Of a stretch of DNA of 5,959 nt, positions 1 through 5,654 are shown piece after piece (within the stretch, counting starts at the first letter, position 1; each line of letters starts with the position of its first letter). The translations under genes were made by a program, and so were the position numbers. The notes under the pieces were generated by a model. The model searched no databases. It had not been told where the DNA came from and saw only the letters and a list, made by a program, of their open reading frames with translations. Source of the DNA: Clostridiales bacterium (GTDB taxonomy: Bacteria; Bacillota; Clostridia; Oscillospirales; CAG-272). The stretch covers positions 1 through 5,959 of the forward strand of contig SFNW01000108.1 of NCBI GenBank assembly GCA_004554105.1, read 5' to 3'.

Positions 1-205
1 AGACAAACTTGTAGTCGGTGAAGAAGGACGTGAGCTTGGCAAGATACGCCGCGCGCGTCTTGTCCTCGTAGTCCGCCTTCGAGAGAACATAGTAGTCCCC
101 CTCAACGCGCGCCTCATTCACGGCAAATGCGCCGAGCGAGAGCGCGGAAAGCAGCAGAACTGCGCAAAGCAGAAGTGCCGCCGCCTTGATGGTGTGCTTT
201 TTCAT
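1..205 (-). CDS. Secreted protein of unknown function, N-terminal 68 codons only (runs off left edge)
   Basis: The start is the ATG at 205-203, preceded by a clear CGGAGGT ribosome binding site (217-211) with a 5-base gap. The protein begins MKKHTIK, followed by a long Leu/Ala-rich stretch (residues 8-27) ending in G-A-F-A, so a type I signal peptide with cleavage after Ala28 is likely. The Cys at residue 14 is inside the hydrophobic core and is not a lipobox. The mature part that is visible (about 40 residues, starting VNEARVEG) is charged, Tyr/Lys/Asp-rich and not recognisable as any domain. It follows the putative glycoside hydrolase by only 46 bases on the same strand, so it is probably the third gene of that transcription unit, although a terminator-like hairpin sits in the gap. 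An exported protein here fits a role at the cell surface in handling the same substrate, but this is only inference from context. Confidence 0.8.
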   Translation of the reverse strand, partial: MKKHTIKAAALLLCAVLLLSALSLGAFAVNEARVEGDYYVLSKADYEDKTRAAYLAKLTSFFTDYKFV

Positions 206-224
206 TGGATACCTCCGTTGTTTC

Positions 225-251
225 AAAAATCCGCTCTCACCGAGAATCGGA
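225..251 (-). terminator. Weak terminator-like hairpin between hydrolase and secreted-protein genes
   Basis: Read on the minus strand, TCCG-A-TTCTC, loop GGT, GAGAGCGGA is followed directly by TTTTT (229-225). This gives about nine base pairs, including one G-U pair and one bulged A. It begins immediately after the TGA of the hydrolase and ends 8 bases before the next ribosome binding site. The stem is modest, so partial termination or RNA processing that lowers expression of the downstream secreted protein is more likely than a full stop. Confidence 0.35.
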
Positions 252-2096
252 TCAGTTGTTCATAAGCGTAAAGTTGGAATTGCCGTCCGCCGCCTTATCG
301 ACACAGCTGCGCGGCGCCTTCATCTTGTACATTTCAACCGTGCGAGGCTCCTCACCCGGCTTTTCAAGCGTATAAGTAAAGTTGTTGTAGTCACAGGTCA
401 TCACACTGCCGTCCGAATAGGTCGTGCGATAGACCTTCGGTGCAATCATGCGGTGATCGTCCATGAACTCATACTGCAGATACAGCAGCGCTTCATAGTC
501 GTCATAGGCACGCTTCAGTGCACGGACGCTGTCCTCGATTTCCTCGTCGGTCTTGTTGAACAGATCGACGTCGCCCATCCAGTTGCGATCCTCGCCGAAC
601 TTGCTGTTGAAGTACATGACCGGTCTTCCGCCGTACTCGAAGAACTTGAGCTGGAGGTCTCTGTCCTTGATCGGATAGTTGACCGTGGACGAGGTCGGGT
701 TGGAGAGAACGATGCCGTGATACACAAGCTGCCAGAACGGAATGCCGCGGTCCACGATCGGGTAATTCGGGTGCGGGAAGCGCGTGACACAGCCGACATA
801 AAGAATGGCGTCGAGGTCTGCGTTCATGTAGTCCATATAGCCCTCGGACTGGTAGCCGCCGAACAGGTCGCGCGAAAGCTGCGCCAGCTTGCGGTTGTAT
901 TTCCAGTTGTCGCGGCGGGAGCCGGGATGCTTCTTGTCATAGCACTTCTCGGGGACGTAAGCCGTCAGCTCGTCGATATAGTGCAGACCTTCAAAGCCAT
1001 AGCCGCGTACAACGGGCAGGTCCTTGACGGCGTAGGTCTCATAGGCGTGCTTCGGGCAGACGCAGTAGGGTTCGCCGCCGTTGAGGCCGTTCTTCTTGTA
1101 GATGGTGCGGACATACACGGCGGGTTCGCCGTTTTCATCGAGCGCCTTGGTCTTGACCAAAAGATCGCGGTCGAAGTTGTTGGCAATCTCATACGCGCCG
1201 AAGCTGACCGTGTGGCAGACGACCTGATAGCCGTAGCCCTGCGCCTTGGCAATGAATTTGCGCAGCTCGTCGTCGCCGCCGAAGCGCGGGTCGCTCGGAT
1301 ACTGCTGCGGGAATCTGCCGTCGTGTCCGCCGGGGCCCCAGCCGACGAGGCAGATTTCCGCCTTGCCGACGCCCATCTCGTGCATCTTGTCGATGATCTT
1401 ATTCAGTTCCGCGATGTCGCAGGCAACATACATCGGCGGTTCGTTTTCGAGCGTCTGATGGCGTACCGGCGTGGGAATCGGCTTCCAGCCCATGCGGATG
1501 CGCAGTTCCATGCCCTCCGCTGCGCGGCGAAGCGCGTCGCGGCGCTTGACGCGCTCCTTCAGCGGTACGCAGCCGCGGTAGTCCATCTGATACTGGCGGT
1601 AGTACCGTGCCATATCCGAATAAGAAGCGCCGGGCATCAGGTGATAAACAATCACAACGTCCTCGTCCGGCTCGTCGCCGTCAAACAGGAACTCGGGGCA
1701 GATGCTGTAAACGCCGTTCTTGAACGTCACATAGAAACGGGCGTCAAACGCTTCCTTATCCACGCGGCAGAACAGCGCGTTTTCGTTTTCGCAGATACCG
1801 CAGACCGGCGTTGCGGACAGCCAGGACTCGAACTCATAATCCTGCACCTTGCGCTCCGTAAACTTGGTCATGACGAAAGCGCAGCCGAAGTTTGTCGGGT
1901 AGAACATATAGCCGGGATCCCCGACCTTCGCGCGCGTCAGATTGGTTTCCACGCGGATTTTATCCAGGCGCGGCGAGCAGAGCCGGTCGCGCGGCACCGT
2001 CATACGGATTTCATCGCCATTGACCTCAACCAGCGGGTCAATGGTAAAGACCGCTCCCTCGGACGAGTAGCAGGTCACTTTAAATTCTGCATTCAT
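252..2096 (-). CDS. Putative cytoplasmic glycoside hydrolase, DUF5696/GH101-GH129-like TIM barrel
   Basis: The protein has 614 residues and starts at the ATG at 2096-2094. GGAGGA lies 6 bases upstream. There is no signal peptide (MNAEFKVTCYSSEG), so it acts in the cytoplasm. Residues 1-170 look like a beta-rich sandwich domain. Residues about 215-500 look like a (beta/alpha)8 barrel, with a run of strand-like motifs: G252-WGPGGHDG, FGGDDELRKF near 273, VVCHT with H295, HYIDELT near 372, CYDKKHPGSR at 385-394 and QSEGYMDY at 416-423. A small beta domain (about 555-595) closes the protein. This layout resembles DUF5696-type proteins and the distantly related GH101/GH129 alpha-N-acetylgalactosaminidases. 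By analogy D375 would be the nucleophile and E418 the acid/base; that assignment is inference. It has its own promoter and the shared operator, and follows the binding-protein gene, suggesting it cleaves an imported glycoside or oligosaccharide. Substrate unknown; an activity outside glycoside hydrolysis cannot be excluded. Confidence 0.8.
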   Translation of the reverse strand: MNAEFKVTCYSSEGAVFTIDPLVEVNGDEIRMTVPRDRLCSPRLDKIRVETNLTRAKVGDPGYMFYPTNFGCAFVMTKFTERKVQDYEFESWLSATPVCGICENENALFCRVDKEAFDARFYVTFKNGVYSICPEFLFDGDEPDEDVVIVYHLMPGASYSDMARYYRQYQMDYRGCVPLKERVKRRDALRRAAEGMELRIRMGWKPIPTPVRHQTLENEPPMYVACDIAELNKIIDKMHEMGVGKAEICLVGWGPGGHDGRFPQQYPSDPRFGGDDELRKFIAKAQGYGYQVVCHTVSFGAYEIANNFDRDLLVKTKALDENGEPAVYVRTIYKKNGLNGGEPYCVCPKHAYETYAVKDLPVVRGYGFEGLHYIDELTAYVPEKCYDKKHPGSRRDNWKYNRKLAQLSRDLFGGYQSEGYMDYMNADLDAILYVGCVTRFPHPNYPIVDRGIPFWQLVYHGIVLSNPTSSTVNYPIKDRDLQLKFFEYGGRPVMYFNSKFGEDRNWMGDVDLFNKTDEEIEDSVRALKRAYDDYEALLYLQYEFMDDHRMIAPKVYRTTYSDGSVMTCDYNNFTYTLEKPGEEPRTVEMYKMKAPRSCVDKAADGNSNFTLMNN

Positions 2097-2150
2097 TTCT
2101 TTTCCTCCGAAAAAAATTCAAATCAGGTCGTAGAAATCGACTTCGCCTTT

Positions 2151-2179
2151 ATTCTATCACGCGCAAATAAAATTTGAAT
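2151..2179 (-). promoter_or_regulatory. Promoter of the hydrolase gene (extended -10)
   Basis: On the minus strand there is a -35-like ATTCAA (2179-2174), a 17-base spacer and TAGAAT (2156-2151), which matches five of six bases of TATAAT. TG stands one base before the hexamer (TGATAGAAT), making an extended -10. The -35 is poor, as expected for an activator-dependent promoter. Predicted transcription start is near 2144, giving a leader of about 48 bases before the ATG at 2096. Confidence 0.6.
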
Positions 2180-2198
2180 GTAGTATGCGGCTTGCAAT

Positions 2199-2212
2199 TT
2201 GTATATTTCGGT
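2199..2212 (-). promoter_or_regulatory. Shared operator copy 1, upstream of the hydrolase promoter
   Basis: The minus strand reads ACCGAAATATACAA, identical over 14 bases to the copy at 3848-3861. Its downstream edge is exactly 42 bases from the -10 hexamer, the same as for the other copy. A second block shared with the other promoter, TACATTCAA (2182-2174), overlaps the -35, and its TAC is 21 bases from the TAC inside the 14-mer. This spacing of two helical turns suits the tandem half-sites of AraC-family activators. The binding protein is presumed to be the regulator at 3963-4781. Confidence 0.6.
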
Positions 2213-2246
2213 TTTTACCGTTGTAACTTGTATTCTTCGCAGTCAA

Positions 2247-2280
2247 CCGACGGCAGTAAGAGAAACCGTTGCGGCGTCGG
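2247..2280. other. Hairpin without T-tract after the solute-binding protein gene
   Basis: CCGACG (2247-2252) and CGTCGG (2275-2280) form a 6-bp stem around a 22-base loop that itself contains a short CCG/CGG pairing. Neither strand has a run of T after it, so it is not a canonical intrinsic terminator. It lies 23 bases past the stop codon of the binding-protein gene and could stabilise the 3' end of that mRNA, letting it accumulate above the downstream hydrolase message. The rest of 2097-2302 holds the hydrolase promoter, operator and ribosome binding site. Confidence 0.35.
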
Positions 2281-2302
2281 CTGTCCCGCGCTTTGTTCTG
2301 TC

Positions 2303-3757
2303 TTATTTCTGCCAGTCGGCAACCGCCATGGAATAAGCGGTGTTGATTGTTTTCAGCGAGGTTTCCGCCATGCCGAGCAGCGAATCATAGCGCGAGGCAA
2401 AGCTTGTATCTCCGGCGCGCAGCATATAAATCAGCTCCTTGTTGTACGGACCGATACGGTAGATATAACCGATATCATACACAACATTGCCGAAGATAAT
2501 ATCCAGCATTGCCTCAGATTCCTCATCGCGCGAAGACTGACCGATAAGGTTGACGTCATAGTAGGCGGGCAGCACGATCTGCTGTCCGTAATAGCCGAGT
2601 GCCTCCAGCAAAACACCTGTGCGGTCGACGTCCTCCTGAACGGCGGGCACGCAGATGAACTGGCTGTTCCACGGCGCAAGGCAGGAATAGTATTCGGTCT
2701 GCGTCTCGGTCAGCTTCGGGTACGGCAAAATGCCGAAATCGCTGTCCATATTGCGGAATTTCGGCACGACGTCAATGCGCGTTGTCCAGAAAAGCCCCTG
2801 ATTATTCATCCATATAGAGGTTGCGTCGCTCATGACGCGCTTGTACACAAAGGTATGTGTTTTGTCGTTGACCAGTTGCATGTAGTTTTCCAGCGCGGAA
2901 AGCGTGGACTCGTTATACAGCGTCAGTTCCATTTCGCCGCTGTCGTTGATGATACAGCAGCGCTGCCCCGCCGCGCTGACGATGGCGCAGATGGAATCGT
3001 CCCAGCAGATCAGACCGAACCGATCGTTCTTGTTCATCTGACTGTCTTGGTTTAAATCCTCCGAAATCTGCCGCGACAGTGTGCCGAACTTATCAAGCGT
3101 CCAGGTCCCATTCTCGACCGCCGTATAGAAGTTCTCCAGGCCGTACTGCTCCTGCAACGCCTTGTTGAAGACGACAATGTTGACCGCATCGTTATCCGAA
3201 CAGGTAATGTCGCCGGTGGTAAAGAAGGTGACGCCCTTCAGCGTCAGGCTTGCGTTGGCATTCTGATCCCACCAGCTGTTCGTGAGGTCCAGCGTATCTA
3301 TGGACGCCATATCATACAGCGCACCGACATAGGCAAGACCGGATACATCATACCCGGCAATCAGCGCCGCATCATACTCTGCGTCGCCTGCCGAATAGGC
3401 GGTGATCAGCGACATATAACCCGGACCGGCGGTGACACTTGCGGTCGGATAACTGTTGTCGAGTGTTTCCTTGATTGTCACGCCGAAGTCGCTCTCCACC
3501 TTGCGGCGGCGCTTATACTGCGCATTCGGCAGCGGCATGGAGCTTTCTTCTTCAAAATCGAAGTCATTGTATGTGACATATCCCGCCGACAGAAAGTTGA
3601 ATGTATGTCCGCCGTAGTCCGCCGACGCGACTTCCAGTTCGGATTCGGTTGCCGCCGACAGGTCTTCCGTTTCGGTTGCGGACGGCGTTTTTTCGCCGCA
3701 GCCGACCAATGCTGCGGCAAGCAGCACAGCAAACAAAATGATCAAGTTTTTTTTCAT
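2303..3757 (-). CDS. Extracellular solute-binding lipoprotein of an ABC transporter (carbohydrate-type)
   Basis: The protein has 484 residues. The start chosen is the ATG at 3757-3755, with AAAGGAG 6 bases upstream; the frame is open further upstream to 3814, but that stretch overlaps the promoter. Residues 1-20 are a lipoprotein signal, MKKNLIILF to L17-V-G-C20, so Cys20 should be lipidated and the mature protein anchored outside the membrane. A Ser/Thr/Glu-rich linker follows (about 21-46). The rest has the features of family 1-type solute-binding proteins: YDAALI near 128, an N-terminal lobe ending with VVFNKALQEQYGL (195-207), NGTWTLDKF (216-224), and the late PYPKL and FICVPA motifs (345-371). 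Residues 234-245 form an EF-hand-like loop with D234, N236, D238, Q240, N242 and D245, probably a calcium site as in many related proteins. No permease gene is nearby. It would deliver a sugar or oligosaccharide; the ligand is unknown. Its gene is divergent from the AraC regulator and carries the shared operator. Confidence 0.88.
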   Translation of the reverse strand: MKKNLIILFAVLLAAALVGCGEKTPSATETEDLSAATESELEVASADYGGHTFNFLSAGYVTYNDFDFEEESSMPLPNAQYKRRRKVESDFGVTIKETLDNSYPTASVTAGPGYMSLITAYSAGDAEYDAALIAGYDVSGLAYVGALYDMASIDTLDLTNSWWDQNANASLTLKGVTFFTTGDITCSDNDAVNIVVFNKALQEQYGLENFYTAVENGTWTLDKFGTLSRQISEDLNQDSQMNKNDRFGLICWDDSICAIVSAAGQRCCIINDSGEMELTLYNESTLSALENYMQLVNDKTHTFVYKRVMSDATSIWMNNQGLFWTTRIDVVPKFRNMDSDFGILPYPKLTETQTEYYSCLAPWNSQFICVPAVQEDVDRTGVLLEALGYYGQQIVLPAYYDVNLIGQSSRDEESEAMLDIIFGNVVYDIGYIYRIGPYNKELIYMLRAGDTSFASRYDSLLGMAETSLKTINTAYSMAVADWQK

Positions 3758-3799
3758 AATGTACTCCTTTCGGGTTGCAAACAATGCCCGACTATATAT

Positions 3800-3828
3800 A
3801 AGATACCATAGCACCGCTTTTCTTTAAA
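3800..3828 (-). promoter_or_regulatory. Promoter of the solute-binding protein gene
   Basis: The minus strand shows TTTAAA (3828-3823), a 17-base spacer and TATCTT (3805-3800), with TGG just before the hexamer giving a TGn extended -10. Neither hexamer is close to consensus (four of six each), which fits dependence on an activator. Predicted start is near 3793, so the leader is about 36 bases. Its geometry relative to the operator is identical to that of the hydrolase promoter, which is the main support for it. Confidence 0.55.
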
Positions 3829-3847
3829 GTATAAAACGAGCATTCGG

Positions 3848-3861
3848 TTGTATATTTCGGT
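3848..3861 (-). promoter_or_regulatory. Shared operator copy 2, in the divergent regulator/binding-protein region
   Basis: The minus strand reads ACCGAAATATACAA, the same 14 bases and same orientation as 2199-2212, again 42 bases upstream of the -10. The second block here is TACTTTAAA (3831-3823), matching TACATTCAA of copy 1 in seven of nine positions and again at a 21-base phase. The site is also 29 bases before the -35 of the regulator's own promoter on the other strand, so the bound regulator could influence its own transcription. Confidence 0.6.
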
Positions 3862-3890
3862 ATTTTTGGCAGATTTGTTTCGCGAAAGAC

Positions 3891-3919
3891 TTGCAATTCT
3901 TTTCAAATCAATTTAAAAT
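3891..3919 (+). promoter_or_regulatory. Promoter of the AraC-family regulator gene
   Basis: TTGCAA (3891-3896), a 17-base spacer and TAAAAT (3914-3919, five of six to consensus) form a standard sigma-A-type promoter. Transcription would start near 3926 and give a leader of about 37 bases to the TTG start at 3963. The hexamers cover both the TTG at 3891 and the ATG at 3918, which argues against either as the protein start. Confidence 0.6.
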
Positions 3920-3947
3920 GGACACAAAGGGCAAAGCAACAGTCAAA

Positions 3948-3954
3948 AAGGAGG
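3948..3954 (+). promoter_or_regulatory. Ribosome binding site that fixes the regulator start
   Basis: AAGGAGG is an almost full complement of the 16S rRNA 3' end and lies 8 bases before the TTG at 3963. The other in-frame candidates have nothing comparable: the ATG at 3918 has only A/T-rich sequence in front, and the TTG at 3957 is just 2 bases from the site. Confidence 0.8.
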
Positions 3955-3962
3955 GCTTGTCA

Positions 3963-4781
3963 TTGAAGATTATCCGGTTCGGCGACATCTGTGCTGAGCA
4001 CGTTCTCTGCCACATCTGCGGCGTTCTTCAAAAATGGGAACCCGGCGAAAACTGGAACTTTATCGGCGCTCCGCGCCCCAAGCAAGGCTTCATGTACATC
4101 TGCAGCGGAACGGTCACGGTCGAATACAAGGGCGGTGAAATCGAGCATTATAAAAAAGGCAATCTGCTCTATATTCCGCAAGGATGCGAATATCGGATAC
4201 GCTTTGAAAAAAGCGATAAGAATTGCTCCGATCTGCTTGTAAATTTCGTGCTTCGGGATACTTCCCGCGAAGAATGCTGCTTCGCCGAAAAGATCGTCTG
4301 TCTGCTCGAAAATGCTTCCGCGCGTGTGGTCGAAGATTTACAGTATATCTGCGAAAACAGCAAAAGCATGCGTTCCGCCTATTTGAAAAACACCTCGAAA
4401 TTCTGCAGTTTTCTTGACTGTCTCTCCGATTATGAAGAGTGGGACAAGCTAACCGCTGCGTCGAATCGCAACATTGCCCCCGCCTTGTTTTATCTGAACA
4501 AGCATATCGAAAGTGATGCTTCGGTCGCGGCACTCGCAAAAATGTGCTGTATGTGTGAAACCTCGTTCCGACGGGCTTTCAAGGAGCATACCGGTATGTC
4601 GCCGACGCAATACCGGATTCACGCTAAAATCGAAAAAGCAAAAGCCCTGCTTGCCAGTTCGCCCGAAATCTCAATCACCGAGGTCGCCAATATCCTCGGC
4701 TTCTTCGACGCGCCTTATTTCTGCAAAACATTCACTTCCATTGTCGGCGTCCCCCCGACGCAATACAAAAGCGAACTGTAA
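3963..4781 (+). CDS. AraC-family transcriptional regulator with N-terminal cupin domain
   Basis: With the TTG start the protein has 272 residues (MKIIRFGDIC...), a normal length for the family. Residues about 15-85 form a cupin-like ligand-binding domain: WEPGENWNF (25-33), the glycine turn FMYICSGTVTVEYKGGE (43-59) and GNLLYIPQGCEYRI (66-79). A helical linker follows. The C-terminal 95 residues are the paired helix-turn-helix domain. The first helix-turn-helix is around 186-206 (VAALAKMCCMCETSFRRAFKE), followed by the G-MSPTQYR motif. The second is around 236-258, with the hallmark G246-FFDAPYFCKTF and the closing GVPPTQYK. It should bind DNA in the cytoplasm and activate transcription when a sugar-like ligand is bound. 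The divergent binding-protein gene and the matched 14-base sites before both target promoters suggest this is their direct regulator. The ligand is unknown. Cysteines are frequent (13 in 272 residues), which is unusual but unexplained. Confidence 0.92.
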   Translation: MKIIRFGDICAEHVLCHICGVLQKWEPGENWNFIGAPRPKQGFMYICSGTVTVEYKGGEIEHYKKGNLLYIPQGCEYRIRFEKSDKNCSDLLVNFVLRDTSREECCFAEKIVCLLENASARVVEDLQYICENSKSMRSAYLKNTSKFCSFLDCLSDYEEWDKLTAASNRNIAPALFYLNKHIESDASVAALAKMCCMCETSFRRAFKEHTGMSPTQYRIHAKIEKAKALLASSPEISITEVANILGFFDAPYFCKTFTSIVGVPPTQYKSEL

Positions 4782-4790
4782 CGGCCTACC

Positions 4791-4823
4791 AAAAAGGACT
4801 TGCTCAATCAGCAAGTCCTTTTT
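4791..4823. terminator. Bidirectional intrinsic terminator between the convergent regulator and rpe genes
   Basis: AAAAAGGACTTGCT (4791-4804) pairs perfectly with AGCAAGTCCTTTTT (4810-4823) around a 5-base loop, CAATC. The stem has T-runs on the 3' side of both strands, so it can stop transcription of the regulator (stop codon at 4779-4781) and of rpe arriving from the right. The 4804-4823 part also encodes the last five codons and stop of rpe. Confidence 0.92.
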
Positions 4824-5481
4824 CTGCTTGTTCCGCCGCCTGCCGCAGCGCGGTGATTGCCGCCGCGCGGTCGGGCTTGCCGAATACCGACGAGCCGGCG
4901 ACGAAAATGTCCGCGCCGCACGCCGCAACTCTGCCGATGTTCTCGGCCTTGATGCCGCCGTCGACTTCAATCGGCAGCGTCAGTCCGCGGCGGGTGATTT
5001 CGCGTTTCAGCTCGGTGATTTTCGGGAGTGTTTCTTCAATCAGCCCCTGCCCGCCGAAGCCGGGCTCTACGGTCATAATCAGCACCATGTCGATTTTGTC
5101 GAGCAGCGAAAACAGCACGTCAACCGGCGTGTTCGGCTTGATTGATACGCCCGCCTTGATACCGCAGGCATGAATTTTGTCTATTGTCGCCGAAAGATTG
5201 GCGCACGCCTCGCTGTGTACCGTGAGAATGTCCGCGCCCGCCTTGACGAAATCTTCGACATAGCGAATCGGCTCTTCAATCATCAGATGCACGTCAAACG
5301 GCAGTTTCGTCGACGGACGCGCCCATTTGATGACCGGCGCGCCGAACGTGAGATTCGGCACAAACGCGCCGTCCATGACATCGAGATGAATCAAATCCGC
5401 GCCCGCCGCGTCGATTGCGGCGCATTCGCTATAGAGGTTGGCAAGGTCGGCAGACAGGACCGAGGGCGAAATTTTAATCAT
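4804..5481 (-). CDS. rpe: Ribulose-phosphate 3-epimerase
   Basis: The protein has 225 residues, the usual size, and interconverts D-ribulose 5-phosphate and D-xylulose 5-phosphate in the cytoplasmic pentose phosphate pathway. It is a TIM barrel with every family landmark: SPSVLSADLANL (5-16) with S7, H32-L-D34-VMDG, FVPNLTFGAP (40-49), D63-VHLMI with H65, MTVEPGFGGQ (136-145), the phosphate loop VDGGI (173-177) and AGSSVF (195-200). Predicted metal ligands are H32, D34, H65 and D174, with D34 and D174 as the acid/base pair, by family knowledge. The start is the ATG at 5481-5479, behind AAAGGAG with a 5-base gap, and matches the usual N terminus. The open frame runs on upstream to a GTG at 5556 but that has no ribosome binding site. 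The last codons lie inside the downstream terminator. Same strand as ispF, 171 bases downstream of it. Confidence 0.97.
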   Translation of the reverse strand: MIKISPSVLSADLANLYSECAAIDAAGADLIHLDVMDGAFVPNLTFGAPVIKWARPSTKLPFDVHLMIEEPIRYVEDFVKAGADILTVHSEACANLSATIDKIHACGIKAGVSIKPNTPVDVLFSLLDKIDMVLIMTVEPGFGGQGLIEETLPKITELKREITRRGLTLPIEVDGGIKAENIGRVAACGADIFVAGSSVFGKPDRAAAITALRQAAEQAEKGLAD

Positions 5482-5494
5482 ACAAGCTCCTTTT

Positions 5495-5601
5495 ACGGTG
5501 GCAGAACCGAAGCCCCGCCATATTCTGTTAATAGCGTCAATCACGCTCTCCGCCACGGTCAGAGAGTTGAAAACAAGCGACGTGTCAGCGAAAAGCCGTG
5601 G
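5495..5601 (-). promoter_or_regulatory. Structured leader upstream of rpe with alternative pairings
   Basis: Minus-strand RNA here can fold in two competing ways. CCACGG (5601-5596) pairs perfectly with CCGUGG (5558-5553); the same segment, ACCGUGGC (5559-5552), can instead pair with GCCACCGU (5502-5495) with one mismatch. Between them are a perfect AGCGU/ACGCU hairpin (5547-5533) and an 8-bp stem capped by C(UUCG)G (5519-5500) that uses three G-U pairs, so it is stable only in minus-strand RNA. This ends 9 bases before the rpe ribosome binding site. No convincing rpe promoter was seen between 5482 and 5652, so rpe may be read through from ispF. No known riboswitch class is recognised. Confidence 0.4.
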
Positions 5602-5608
5602 GGAAAAC

Positions 5609-5654
5609 GACCCGATACGGGCTGCCGCAAAGCAGCCCGATTAGGGTCTTTTTT
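5609..5654 (+). terminator. Strong hairpin with T-tract on the + strand, between rpe and ispF
   Basis: The inner stem CGGGCTGC (5618-5625) pairs with GCAGCCCG (5632-5639) around loop CGCAAA. The outer stem GACCC (5609-5613) pairs with GGGTC (5644-5648), followed by TTTTTT (5649-5654). That makes a good terminator for + strand transcription, although no + strand gene ends here. On the minus strand the same hairpin comes right after the ispF stop and is followed only by GTTTTCC, so it may end ispF transcripts partially. The T-tract overlaps the ispF stop codon. Confidence 0.65.

Noticed and set aside
186..2177. A 663-codon open frame on the + strand, longer than the gene opposite it
   Set aside because: It is antisense to the hydrolase gene, has no ribosome binding site, and its Val/Ala/Arg/His-rich translation has no domain. 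The frame is open because of GC-rich codon bias on the other strand. The minus-strand gene has motifs, a start signal and a promoter.
2174..3055. A 293-codon + strand open frame
   Set aside because: It is a shadow of the solute-binding protein gene, with no start signal and no recognisable protein features.
3890..3898. CTTGCAATT repeated at 2191-2199 and 3890-3898, possibly another regulator site
   Set aside because: Its position relative to the operator differs between the copies (adjacent in one, 29 bases away in the other), and the second is explained by the -35 of the regulator promoter.
5482..5556. A 25-residue N-terminal extension of rpe from a GTG at 5556
   Set aside because: There is no ribosome binding site before it, the extra residues are absent from the usual enzyme, and MIKISPSVLSAD behind AAAGGAG matches the family start exactly.
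5438..5644. A 68-codon + strand frame ending at the orphan terminator
   Set aside because: It has no ribosome binding site or promoter, overlaps the rpe start and leader, and its composition looks like a shadow. A non-coding + strand RNA is still possible and is listed as a finding.
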